DNA of 62,899 bases from CAYUYV01 sp050331455 (GTDB lineage Bacteria; Pseudomonadota; Alphaproteobacteria; JAJFIK01), in contig JBHJGV010000020.1 of NCBI GenBank assembly GCA_050331455.1, positions 1 through 62,899 on the forward strand. The letters run 5' to 3'. A program made the position numbers and the translations under genes. Shown piece by piece: positions 53,748 through 62,198 of the stretch (the first letter of the stretch is position 1; each line of letters opens with the position of its first letter). The notes under the pieces are model-generated. The model was given only the letters and a program-made list of their open reading frames with translations, did not search any database and was not told where the DNA came from.

Positions 53748-53968
53748 CTGTTCGCCCCCCAAGCTTGGCTCGCCGGCTGCCCCTGTCAGCCCGCACTGTG
53801 CGGTCTTTCCGCGTCCCGTCGGCCCCCGTTTGGTTCTGGCTTAGGGGGCGACCCTTAATGAAAATTGAACGGGGCGCCGGCGGATTGGGCAGACGGGCGG
53901 ATCTCTGGCCAACCGGGGGAAATCGGCCTTAAGTGTCGGCATGGGGAAACGTGATCGGGTGTCATTGA

Positions 53969-54982
53969 ATGGGCGGACGGCGAATCAGCAGGGCGCGGTG
54001 GGGCGCTATGGGGCATCTGGCGGCACTCTTATGGGCCCTCATGGCGGCTCCGGGCGCGGTGCCCGGCGCCCATGGCGCGCCGCAGGATCACGGAACCGTC
54101 CCGGACGGTGCGAGTGAGCCGCTGGATGACGCCTTTTCGCAAGATGGAACGCCCGCCTTGGCCAAGCCCGACACGGCGGATGCGGATGCAGCCCCGCCGC
54201 CGAACCGCCCGGCGGCCCCGACCGTCGGCATGATGGCGGCGCCTTACCGTGCGCTCATCCGGGACATGGAGGCCCTGTCCGCCCTCCCCTTTCGTTCAGC
54301 CAGCGATATCCGCGTCGCGACCCGGTTAATCCTCAGCCATGATCCCCAGGCCCTGGCCCGCGGCTGGTTCGCTCACCACGCCATTCTGGTCGCCAACGAT
54401 CCCCGGTTCCACAGCGCGGTGAACCGCCAGGCCCGCAAGATGGGCCGCCGCCGCTTCCTTGCCTGGATCAAAGAGGACCGAACCCGGCTGCGCGATGCCC
54501 CCGGTTTCGACGGCGCGGTGCAGGCCGTTCTCGAAACCGTGAACGAGGACACCAAGGCCATGGCGGCCATGGGCACATTGCTGCTGGCCCGGGCGCTGGA
54601 CCTGCAATCGGCCCGCCTGGGGGACACCGGCCTGTTCAGTTGGGTGACGGCGGCCAATGGCGCGGCCCTGGCCGACAGTCATGACCTGCGCGGCCGCTTC
54701 ACGCCCCGCACCGTCGACCCCCGGGCCCGAGAAACCCTGGACCGCGTGGTGGAAATCGCAGCATTGCTGGTGCTGGGCGCCGCCGACGGGGCAGGTCTCG
54801 CCCGGGTGCGCCAGATCGCATCAGAGCGGCGGATGGATTATTGCGTGACCCAGGCGCGGCTCAATTTCAGCGAATGCGTCACCGCCACCCGCCATGACGA
54901 GGAACGGGCGTTTTGCGTCGGGCGCCACGGCATTGAGGAATTGGGGGCCTGCTGGCGCTCGCTCCTGTCCTCCGCACCGTGA
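53969..54982 (+). CDS. Exported protein of unknown function
   Basis: 337 residues. Signal peptide (GHLAALLWALMAAPGAVPGA HG-type) then a Pro/Asp-rich spacer and a helical domain (YRALIRDMEALSALPFRSAS, RVATRLILSHDPQALARGWF, AHHAILVANDPRF). Four Cys lie near the C-terminus (MDYCVTQARLNFSECV, FCVGRHGIEELGACW), likely two disulfides. The family is not one I can name. It lies upstream of the DUF192 lipoprotein on the same strand, 58 bp away. Confidence 0.7.
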   Translation: MGGRRISRARWGAMGHLAALLWALMAAPGAVPGAHGAPQDHGTVPDGASEPLDDAFSQDGTPALAKPDTADADAAPPPNRPAAPTVGMMAAPYRALIRDMEALSALPFRSASDIRVATRLILSHDPQALARGWFAHHAILVANDPRFHSAVNRQARKMGRRRFLAWIKEDRTRLRDAPGFDGAVQAVLETVNEDTKAMAAMGTLLLARALDLQSARLGDTGLFSWVTAANGAALADSHDLRGRFTPRTVDPRARETLDRVVEIAALLVLGAADGAGLARVRQIASERRMDYCVTQARLNFSECVTATRHDEERAFCVGRHGIEELGACWRSLLSSAP

Positions 54983-55040
54983 CGGCGCTTCGCACGGGCG
55001 GGTAACTGGGTATACGGAAAAAACGTGTGGAGGACCCGCA

Positions 55041-55523
55041 ATGAGACAATGGACCCTTATCGCCTTGAGCCTGATTGCGGGCCTTGGGGCCTGCGGCATC
55101 GATCCCGCCCTGGGCGTATCCACAAAATCTGAGGCCGGGCCCATGGCGGTCCAGACATTCCAGGTCTGCGGCAAGCCGCTGGACCTGGAAATCGCCCGCA
55201 GCAGGCCCGATCAGCGCCGGGGCCTGATGTATCGGGACGGTCTGGACGAGGGCAAGGGGATGCTGTTCATCTTCGTTCCGCCCAAACGGGCGGCCATGTG
55301 GATGCGCAATGTGACGTTCCCCATCGAAATCGGCTTTTTCGACAGGCGGGGTCGTTTCCTGAATTATCACTATGCGGAACCGGGCGACCCGGAGGCGTCC
55401 GATTTTGACCTGCCGCTCTATCGCTCCGACGGCCGGACAAAATATGTGGTCGAGGCCTCACCGGGCTTTTTCTCCGAGGGGACACTCGACGGCTGCGTGA
55501 TCGATCCGGTCCTGCCCGAGTAA
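55041..55523 (+). CDS. DUF192 lipoprotein
   Basis: 160 residues from ATG 55041 (GTGGAGG 8 nt upstream). A lipobox-like LIAGLGAC predicts a lipoprotein. The DUF192 domain is recognised from RRGLMYRDGLDEGKGMLFIF and MWMRNVTFPIEIGFFDRRGR. Function of the family is unknown. Follows the previous exported protein and may be co-transcribed. Confidence 0.88.
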   Translation: MRQWTLIALSLIAGLGACGIDPALGVSTKSEAGPMAVQTFQVCGKPLDLEIARSRPDQRRGLMYRDGLDEGKGMLFIFVPPKRAAMWMRNVTFPIEIGFFDRRGRFLNYHYAEPGDPEASDFDLPLYRSDGRTKYVVEASPGFFSEGTLDGCVIDPVLPE

Positions 55524-55536
55524 TCGGCGCGACCGG

Positions 55537-56118
55537 TCACCACCCTTCCGACCCCGGCTCGCCCTTGATCGGGCCCGTCAGGGCATCGGTCACCCAGCCG
55601 GCGTAATAGCCGCCGGGCTGGGGCCGGGCCCGTTCTTCCCCGACGAAAACCGCGTCCACCTTGGTGGGATAAAAGCCGTACCAGCCCGCGACCTGCTCGT
55701 AGCCCTGACCAAGATCCGTGAGCGGATCGGGATAGGTGAAGGCAGCATTGCGGACCACCGCCTGCCCCTGGGAGAGGTCGTAGTGGACAGCCGCCCCTTT
55801 CCATTCGCAGATGGTCACATGTTCGGTCTCGCGGAGCAGGTCGGTGCGGACATCCGCCGGCGGAATATAATAGACCGGCGCGCCGGCAGTCTCGATGATC
55901 CGCATACCACCCCCTGAATCGGCCACGGTGACCCCCTGCCATTCCACGCGCAGGCGCTGGCTGACCGGCTCCACGGCCGGGGGACGCGGAAAATCCCAGA
56001 CCGATTCCTGGCCGACGCCCGGTACATCGACCCGTCCCGGGCGCTGCGTGCGCACTGAACGGTATCGCGCGACCCGGGCGAGGATCTGATCGTGGGACGG
56101 AAGCTGTCGAAAGGTCAT
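55537..56118 (-). CDS. DUF427-domain protein
   Basis: 193 residues. DUF427 repeats are seen in LRVEWQGVTVADSGGGMRII, ETAGAPVYYIPPADVRTDLL, ICEWKGAAVHYDL and YTYPD-type motifs (FTYPDPLTDL), ending GWYGFYPTKVDAVFVGEERA. Unknown function, cytosolic. Confidence 0.9.
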   Translation of the reverse strand: MTFRQLPSHDQILARVARYRSVRTQRPGRVDVPGVGQESVWDFPRPPAVEPVSQRLRVEWQGVTVADSGGGMRIIETAGAPVYYIPPADVRTDLLRETEHVTICEWKGAAVHYDLSQGQAVVRNAAFTYPDPLTDLGQGYEQVAGWYGFYPTKVDAVFVGEERARPQPGGYYAGWVTDALTGPIKGEPGSEGW

Positions 56119-56340
56119 GGCTGATCTCCGTCAACGTCAATGGCTCGTTATCCTAACAAAATTCTTGCTCAAGCGACTCGAAAATTGAAGTTCATTTCTT
56201 CAAAACACGAAACAAGAATGCGATATATTTTGCACCTGTTTTCATAGACATCTCATGTGCTTGCATGACTCTCCTTTATTCCTGACCTGTATTGTCTCCG
56301 TCAGATAGAAGAGGCGTGACGAACACAGGAGGGGATCGGC

Positions 56341-56697
56341 GTGTTTCGACTTTTTCTTTTCCTTTTCATCGTGGCGATGCTCGTGCCAGAGGGGTGGCTG
56401 CCGGCCCCGCCCCATGTCCAATCCCGCAGTGAAAGCAGCGAAGCGGTCGGGCTCGGTGAAATGATGGCCGCCATCGATCAGGCCCGCCAGGATATTGGCG
56501 GTTTGTGCGAACGCCAGCCGGAGGTGTGTGACATGGGCGCCCGTCTGACGACCCAGGTCCGCGAACGCGCCCTGACCTGGACGGCGGCCCTCGCCCACTG
56601 GCTGGAAGGCCTCCAGGACGAAACCAGGACGCACCCGGTCGCCCATCGGGTGGAAGGCGGGCGCACCGCCCGGGATGACGCCGATTATGGGGTTTGA
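56341..56697 (+). CDS. DUF5330-like small exported protein
   Basis: 118 residues, GTG start at 56341. Signal (FLFLFIVAMLVPEGWLP) then a helical domain with GEMMAAIDQARQDIGGLCER, QPEVCDMGARLTTQVRERAL. Two Cys in CERQPEVC probably form a disulfide. This family typically sits next to sufE in alphaproteobacteria, as here. Function unknown. Confidence 0.75.
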   Translation: MFRLFLFLFIVAMLVPEGWLPAPPHVQSRSESSEAVGLGEMMAAIDQARQDIGGLCERQPEVCDMGARLTTQVRERALTWTAALAHWLEGLQDETRTHPVAHRVEGGRTARDDADYGV

Positions 56698-56815
56698 CCG
56701 GGACGGACTTCGACGGCCGTGGCGGGAGACGACCTTTGACCGGCTGAGGCCGGGCCCCTATGTGCTAACGGGAAGGCGTTGAACCGCCGCCCCCGAAGCA
56801 GATGGGACACTGCCA

Positions 56816-57262
56816 ATGACGATCGATCAATTGATTGACGATTTCGAGTTTCTCGACGATTGGGAGGAACGCTACCGCCACGTGATCGAACTGGGAAAGG
56901 CGCTGGCACCCTTGGCACCGGAGGAGCACAACGACGCGACGAAGGTCTCGGGCTGCGCCAGTCAGGTCTGGTTCGTGTGCGAACCGGCCGAAGAGCCGGC
57001 GGGCGCATTGATCTTCCGGGGAGAGAGCGACGCCCATATCGTCCAGGGGCTCATTGCCATTTTGACGACGCTCTATTCCGGCAAGACGCCAGCGGACATT
57101 CTGGCCATCGACGCCAAGGCTGTATTCGACCGGCTGGGCCTGCAGGAGGCCTTGAGCCCCCAGCGCTCGAACGGTCTTTACGCCATGGTCGAGCGGATCC
57201 GCCACCACGCCATGGCCGCCCAGGCAAGCCCCCGGCCGGGCGCCGAAACACCTGCCGGGTAA
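56816..57262 (+). CDS. sufE: Cysteine desulfuration protein SufE
   Basis: 148 residues. IDDFEFLDDWEERYRHVIEL, the persulfide Cys in KVSGCASQVWFVCEP, and SGKTPADILAID are family hallmarks. SufE takes sulfur from SufS and passes it to Fe-S assembly; sufS is not in the window. Confidence 0.95.
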   Translation: MTIDQLIDDFEFLDDWEERYRHVIELGKALAPLAPEEHNDATKVSGCASQVWFVCEPAEEPAGALIFRGESDAHIVQGLIAILTTLYSGKTPADILAIDAKAVFDRLGLQEALSPQRSNGLYAMVERIRHHAMAAQASPRPGAETPAG

Positions 57263-57289
57263 GCGGCGCCCATTACGCCTGCGTGCCCA

Positions 57290-57712
57290 TTACTCCTGCG
57301 CGCAAGAACAGTCCAGTGGGACCCACGCATCCCGCCGGTTCTTGAAGACCGCTTCCAGCGTTTCCAGAACCTGGTCGAGGACGGGATCCTCGCGCCGATC
57401 CTCAATCCGGCGCACCCCATGGGACACCGTGGTGCGGTCCCGGCCGAAGGCGCCGGCAAGCCGCCCCTGATCGAAGCTCAACGTCACGTGACACAGATAC
57501 ATCGCGAGCTGACGGGCAAACGCGACCCGCGCCTTGCCCCGCGACGGCGCCCTCATGTCGTCGAGCGTAACCGTGAGCATTTCCGCAACGACCGCCTGGA
57601 CGAGCCCGATGAGGCACTCGTCAGCGGCTTTGGCGTCCCACGACGCGCCGCAGGGTCGGTGGGCGCAAGAGGACGAATTGGAAAAGTCAGCTTGCAGCCG
57701 TCGGTCGAGCAT
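57290..57712 (-). CDS. DnaA domain-IV-like DNA-binding protein
   Basis: 140 residues from ATG 57712, with AAAGGAG 5 nt upstream. The conserved segment RVAFARQLAMYLCHVTLSFD, GRLAGAFGRDRTTVSHGVRR, IEDRRED matches the HTH of DnaA domain IV (the FGRDHTTVxHA box) without the ATPase. Such stand-alone proteins exist in alphaproteobacteria and may bind DnaA-box-like sites. It is divergent from an XRE regulator, and a perfect DnaA box lies between them. Confidence 0.88.
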   Translation of the reverse strand: MLDRRLQADFSNSSSCAHRPCGASWDAKAADECLIGLVQAVVAEMLTVTLDDMRAPSRGKARVAFARQLAMYLCHVTLSFDQGRLAGAFGRDRTTVSHGVRRIEDRREDPVLDQVLETLEAVFKNRRDAWVPLDCSCAQE

Positions 57713-57830
57713 GCGAACTCCTTTCCGCAAGGGGTAAAGAGAAGACATCTCTTGCAAACGCCCCGCAGAAAAATCACATTTGGCGTGAACTGCGAGGCTT
57801 GCGTGTACATCCTACGTGAAAAATACCCCA

Positions 57831-57839
57831 TGTGGATAA
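57831..57839. promoter_or_regulatory. Perfect DnaA box
   Basis: TGTGGATAA, the complement of the consensus TTATCCACA. It lies in the 227-bp gap between the DnaA-domain-IV-like gene (minus) and the XRE gene (plus). The only exact match I noticed. Confidence 0.6.
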
Positions 57840-57939
57840 GTCGTCATCCGCGAATTTCCATTTTTCCCGTGAAATAGGACACGGGCACCCGCCCGGATAC
57901 TGGAAAGGAGCCCCGGCCCATGCCCGGGGCCAATGCGCC

Positions 57940-58497
57940 ATGCACAACAAACTCCGCCAGCTCCGGCGGTCCCGGAACATGACCCTGGCCCAGGTCGCCG
58001 AACAGTTGGGGACGACCGCGCAGACCATTTCGCGGCTCGAAACCCAGGTCATCACCCTGTCGGCGGACTGGCTGGAGAAATTCGGTGCGCTGTTCGGCGT
58101 GGATCCCGGGCAGATCCTCGGCTCACGGACGGACCCACCGGCCGAGTTGATCGGCCGCCTGGACCGGTTCGGCAAACTGACCGATCCGGGTTCGGAACCC
58201 TTCGACATCGCGCTGCCCACGGGGCCGGCCATCGCCGTCACGGTCAGCGCCGATATTGGCCCCTATCGCAGCGGCGATGTTTTGCTGTCGAACCGGCTTT
58301 TCGGCGCGGACATGGCGAATGCCGTGGGGCATGACGCGTTGGTCGGGCTTCACGACGGTCCGGTCCTGCTGCGCCGGCTGCTCAACGGTCAGAACGGGCA
58401 CTATGTCCTCGTCCCCCTGGACAGCGGGGAAAGCGTGCAATATCGCGCGTCCCTGGACTGGGCGGGGCGGGTCCAGATGCGGATCAGCTATCTCTGA
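57940..58497 (+). CDS. XRE-family HTH regulator with C-terminal S24-like domain
   Basis: 185 residues from ATG 57940. HTH (MHNKLRQLRRSRNMTLAQVA, EQLGTTAQTISRLETQVITL) then a C-terminal domain resembling the S24 peptidase-like sensor (VSADIGPYRSGDVLLSNRLF, HDGPVLLRRLLNGQNGHYVL). A full LexA Ser-Lys pair is not obvious, so peptidase activity is uncertain. The open frame also extends upstream to GTG 57832, but homology starts at 57940. Confidence 0.75.
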   Translation: MHNKLRQLRRSRNMTLAQVAEQLGTTAQTISRLETQVITLSADWLEKFGALFGVDPGQILGSRTDPPAELIGRLDRFGKLTDPGSEPFDIALPTGPAIAVTVSADIGPYRSGDVLLSNRLFGADMANAVGHDALVGLHDGPVLLRRLLNGQNGHYVLVPLDSGESVQYRASLDWAGRVQMRISYL

Positions 58498-60599
58498 TCC
58501 GCGACCGGCGCGGGCGCAGGAGTCGGCGAGGGACCCGCCGGCCCGATGCACCGGCCCGACCAGGTGCCCGTGCCCGCCACGGCCTCGGTGCGATGGCTCC
58601 AAGTGCCGGTGAAGCGCGTTCCGTCCTCGGAAAGTTCCAGCCGCGTGCCGCCCCGTCCGAGTTCGGATTGCCAGACCCCCGTCAGACTGTCACCCCGGAT
58701 GCGCCCGAACAAGAAACCCGAGCGCGTGGCGCGGGCCCTCCGGTAACTGCCGCGCACGGCCCCGTCCCGCACAACGATGCTGAGCCGCCCGAAATCGCTG
58801 TCCCAGGTGCCGGAAAAGCCCCGGCAGCCGGATGGTGCGGCCTCCACCTCGAAGGCGACGGACGCCACCTCCAGACCGCCCCGGGCTTCTGATGCGAAAA
58901 TTTTCAGTGCGTATTCGCCGGCCCGGTTCGGCGCTTCGATCCACAGACCCTGTTCCGAGGGGCGGATCGGCCCAAGGCGCCGGCCAACTCGCGCCCGAGG
59001 CGACAGGGTTGTCTCCAGCCCCCTTGGCGACGGGCCCGGCCCAACAATGATGGCCTGCGCACCCGGTTCGGCCGCGCATACATTGTCCCCGCGCGCCAGT
59101 ACCCGGACCGCTTCACCGGGTCGATAGGCGGAAAAATCCGTTTGAAGATCCACGGGGGACGGGCGTGTGACCCACAGGCCTGCGAAGGAGGCATCGGCGG
59201 CCTGGAGGTCAAGATCGAGCGCGGCGAGGTGATCCATAAAAGATGTGGCGGAGGCGGACGGCTCCGGTGCCGCCGGGCGTGCGTCCGCATCGGTACCGGT
59301 GCCGCCCCCGCTTTCATCCCCCTGCGGACCACCCGAGCAGGACGCCCGAACCATGCAACGGTGCAGCCGGGCCCGGGCCAGGGCGAGCCCCCGGGCCATG
59401 GCCCGGTTGGGTTCGCCCTGGCGGCGGCGGCAGGCCACGCGGCTGCCCTCGATCCCCGGGGGCGGCGTCCGCTTCAGGTCCGCTTCCATGCGCAGGGCAT
59501 CGAGCGCGAGCCGCGAAAGCACCTCGGCGAAACGATCCCAGGCCTCTTGAAGCGCTGGCTCCCGCGGGACCGCCGCGAGCGCCCGGGCGCGCACAATGGC
59601 CCGGATCTCCTCGTAAAGGCGCCACAAACGCGTCGACAGCAGACGCACGCGCCACAGGCCCTGCCGGCCGGGCGGCTGGGGATCAATGGCGGCGTCGAGT
59701 CGGGCCGCAAGATCGTCCGCCCAATGTCCGAGCCGGGCGATCTCGTCGGCGAGCCCCACAAGCCCGCTGTCCGATGGGCTGGCGCGGGCGCGCCCGCCGC
59801 CTTCGAACAAGGCCGGCACGGCAAGGGGCACCCGCAGGGCGGAGCGCACAAGACGCCGGGTCTCCGCACCGAGGGGCGTGGCCAGAAGATCCTTAGACGG
59901 ACCAGAACGCTCGGCCGGCAGGGCGGTGATCGCGGCCACGGACAGCTCAAGATCGTTCAGCCGGCGGTCGAAAGTCTGCGCCGCGTCGCAGGCCACCACC
60001 GGGCATCCCTGGCGCAGACAGACCTCCATCAGGCCGTCCAGGCGCCGGGTCAGCCGGGCCACCCGCGCCGCCTCGTCTACCAGGGGCCGGAATTCGGCAG
60101 CACAGGTCCGGTCACTCGGATCGACGCCTGGGGCGTCTTTCCGCCGGCAGATCGGCCCCTGGCCGCAATCGGCGCCAGCGCGGGCTACGGCCCGGCGCAG
60201 CATGGACATGGCAAGAAGATGCTCTTCCGCTTCCCTCAGCCGACGGCGCTGCGCCGCGGCAATCCGGTCGGGCCCCGGGCGCGCCAGACCATCGGAGGCA
60301 CGCGCCTGGCGCCGACGGGCCCGGGCTTGCACGGCGGCGAAGCGGGCGTCCCAGTCGCGGAACACCGAACAGGCCGGACAGGCCGGTTCCGGCCCCATGG
60401 GCGGCAGATCAATGACCCGCAAGGCGGCCCGGCGCAGCGCCGGATCCCCCTGATAAGCCGGTCCTTCTCCGGCGATGCGCGGCAGGATCGCCAGGACGCC
60501 GAGGACGGATATGGACACGATGGCCAGGGAGCCCGGTGAGAGGCCTTGATCCATCCCCCCCTTGCGCATGACGGCACGCAGGGCGTGAATCACTCTCAT
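58488..60599 (-). CDS. Large membrane-anchored protein of unknown function
   Basis: About 703 residues from ATG 60599 (60632 is possible). TM near residues 20-45 (SLAIVSISVLGVLAILPRIA), then a Cys-containing helical region (MGPEPACPACSVFRDWDARF; CGQGPICRRKDAP). The C-terminus has a beta domain with repeated GTW motifs (CRGFSGTWDSDFGRLSIVV; LTGVWQSELGRG; TRFTGTWSHRTE; GTWSGRCIG). The GTW repeat resembles a beta-barrel ligand-binding domain seen in bacterial exported proteins. Role unknown. Confidence 0.65.
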   Translation of the reverse strand: MRVIHALRAVMRKGGMDQGLSPGSLAIVSISVLGVLAILPRIAGEGPAYQGDPALRRAALRVIDLPPMGPEPACPACSVFRDWDARFAAVQARARRRQARASDGLARPGPDRIAAAQRRRLREAEEHLLAMSMLRRAVARAGADCGQGPICRRKDAPGVDPSDRTCAAEFRPLVDEAARVARLTRRLDGLMEVCLRQGCPVVACDAAQTFDRRLNDLELSVAAITALPAERSGPSKDLLATPLGAETRRLVRSALRVPLAVPALFEGGGRARASPSDSGLVGLADEIARLGHWADDLAARLDAAIDPQPPGRQGLWRVRLLSTRLWRLYEEIRAIVRARALAAVPREPALQEAWDRFAEVLSRLALDALRMEADLKRTPPPGIEGSRVACRRRQGEPNRAMARGLALARARLHRCMVRASCSGGPQGDESGGGTGTDADARPAAPEPSASATSFMDHLAALDLDLQAADASFAGLWVTRPSPVDLQTDFSAYRPGEAVRVLARGDNVCAAEPGAQAIIVGPGPSPRGLETTLSPRARVGRRLGPIRPSEQGLWIEAPNRAGEYALKIFASEARGGLEVASVAFEVEAAPSGCRGFSGTWDSDFGRLSIVVRDGAVRGSYRRARATRSGFLFGRIRGDSLTGVWQSELGRGGTRLELSEDGTRFTGTWSHRTEAVAGTGTWSGRCIGPAGPSPTPAPAPVADQR

Positions 60600-60656
60600 G
60601 ATGCTGGGACTAGGATCCGACACGCCCATCACGGGACCTGAGCGAGGAACACGGCA

Positions 60657-60986
60657 ATGGTGCAGACAACTCCAACACTGGCATCAGGACTTGGCTCCCA
60701 AACGCCCTCTTCAGCCGGGGCCGGCTCGGTTTCGGTGGGGGCTGGCCCATTCGGACCGGGGGACTGGCGCCGATCGGGCACGGCCAGTCCCGACACATTT
60801 GTGCGCCGGCTGTGGCCCATGGAGCGGCCGCTCATTTGCGCCCATCTCCTGCGCCTTGCCCCGGATGATCGGCGGCGGCGGTTCGGCCGTTTCGTTTCAG
60901 TCCGAAAGCGCCGGATCCCCGCTCTGATGGTGACTCACGACCAGCAGGATATTCCGGAGACGGGACAGGTCGTCCAGATCGGGTAG
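60657..60986 (+). pseudogene. Chimeric relic: GNAT N-terminus joined to ABC-ATPase C-terminus
   Basis: 109 codons. The middle (RRLWPMERPLICAHLLRLAP, DDRRRRFGRF) matches the N-terminus of GNAT acetyltransferases (HLLRLxPxDRRxRFG). It then switches to RIPALMVTHDQQDIPETGQV and ends VQIG, the extreme C-terminus of an ABC transporter ATPase (PxLMVTHDxxD). Neither domain is complete, so a deletion between two genes is likely. The 60600-61071 interval holds nothing else. Confidence 0.55.
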
Positions 60987-61071
60987 TCCGTCAAAACACT
61001 GAACTGATGGCCGCAGCGGGCCCTTGATCTATACATCTTATAGATGCCGAAGCATGCGCCTGCCCGCTCCC

Positions 61072-62151
61072 TCAGGGGCGGGCGGACCGGAAGAACTCCC
61101 AAGCCAAGTCTGCCCCCTCGACATCGCGGCACTGCTGTCCGATCAGGCGGGTGGTAAGCCGCGTCTCGGGCATGATATATTTTTTGGAGGGCATTGCGTG
61201 ACCGCCGCCATGCATCGTGAACAGGTGCACCGGCGCGCTGCCGTCTCCCATCGCGGCATGGATGACCCGGCTGATCCTGCAATTGTCGCCTGGGTCGGTG
61301 TCTGGAAATTGGTAAGGCGCCGAGGCGTCCGGGTTGGACTTGTTGGCCTCGACCCACCAATCGACCGTCTCGGCCGTTGACATGAGGGCGACCAGATTGC
61401 GCCCGACCTCGCCGCCATCATAGGGAATCAGCCGGTCTTCGGTGCCATTCATGATCATGATCGGCGTGGGGCGGGCCGGTGGCTGCAGGGCTTCCGGGTT
61501 GCCTTCGGGAAAATTGGCAATGAAGGCCGCCCCGGCCGCAAATGCCTCCGGCGCATCGATCAGCAGCCTGTAGGTCATCATCCCGCCATTCGATGCCCCG
61601 GTGACGAAGACTTGATTTGGGTCGAGCTGGTAGGTCTCGACCATCTCATCCACCAGAGCCGTGATGAAGCCGACATCATCGGCATTGGTGTTTCTGGGCG
61701 ATCCGGGTTTGCGAAAATCATTCCAGTTCTGCCGGTCACCCTTCGTATCGCCGGTTTCCGCATTGACACCATTGGGCACGATCAGCAGCACGCCTTCACG
61801 ATCGGCCACGTCGCGCCAAGCCTGGCCGCTGGCCGCTCCGGCGTTGAACAGTTTGCGCATGCTCGAAGTGCCGCCATGCAACAGGACGATGGCGGCGGCG
61901 CCGGGCCGGAGATTGTCCGGGGCATAGACCGTGTACCAGCGCGCCTGGCCGTCATGCATGAAGGCGAATTCCTCGATCGAAACAGTATCGCTTTCGCGGC
62001 CGGCGGCCCGCCCGGCGCGCCTCGCCTGCATGCGTTCGCGCCAGGATGGCTCACCGGCTTGGGTGGTTGGCTCGGGCGGCGCACCCTGAGGCGCCGCGCA
62101 GGCGGATGCCGCCAGGAGGGTGGCGATCAGGCAGTGACGAAGGACAATCAT
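61072..62151 (-). CDS. PHB-depolymerase/feruloyl-esterase-like lipoprotein
   Basis: 359 residues from ATG 62151 (GAGGAAACC upstream). Lipobox ASAC after LIATLLAA. Alpha/beta hydrolase: AAIVLLHGGTSSMRKLF (oxyanion), VFVTGASNGGMMTYRLLIDA (Ser elbow), MIMNGTEDRLIPYDGGEVGR (Asp region), MHGGGHAMPSKKYIM (His). This is the LpqC-type polyhydroxybutyrate depolymerase/esterase family. It probably acts at the outer membrane or in the periplasm on ester polymers. Confidence 0.9.
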   Translation of the reverse strand: MIVLRHCLIATLLAASACAAPQGAPPEPTTQAGEPSWRERMQARRAGRAAGRESDTVSIEEFAFMHDGQARWYTVYAPDNLRPGAAAIVLLHGGTSSMRKLFNAGAASGQAWRDVADREGVLLIVPNGVNAETGDTKGDRQNWNDFRKPGSPRNTNADDVGFITALVDEMVETYQLDPNQVFVTGASNGGMMTYRLLIDAPEAFAAGAAFIANFPEGNPEALQPPARPTPIMIMNGTEDRLIPYDGGEVGRNLVALMSTAETVDWWVEANKSNPDASAPYQFPDTDPGDNCRISRVIHAAMGDGSAPVHLFTMHGGGHAMPSKKYIMPETRLTTRLIGQQCRDVEGADLAWEFFRSARP

Positions 62152-62198
62152 GGTTTCCTCTCTGATTTGAGGCCTGACGGCAAAGCCAGGCGGGCGGT

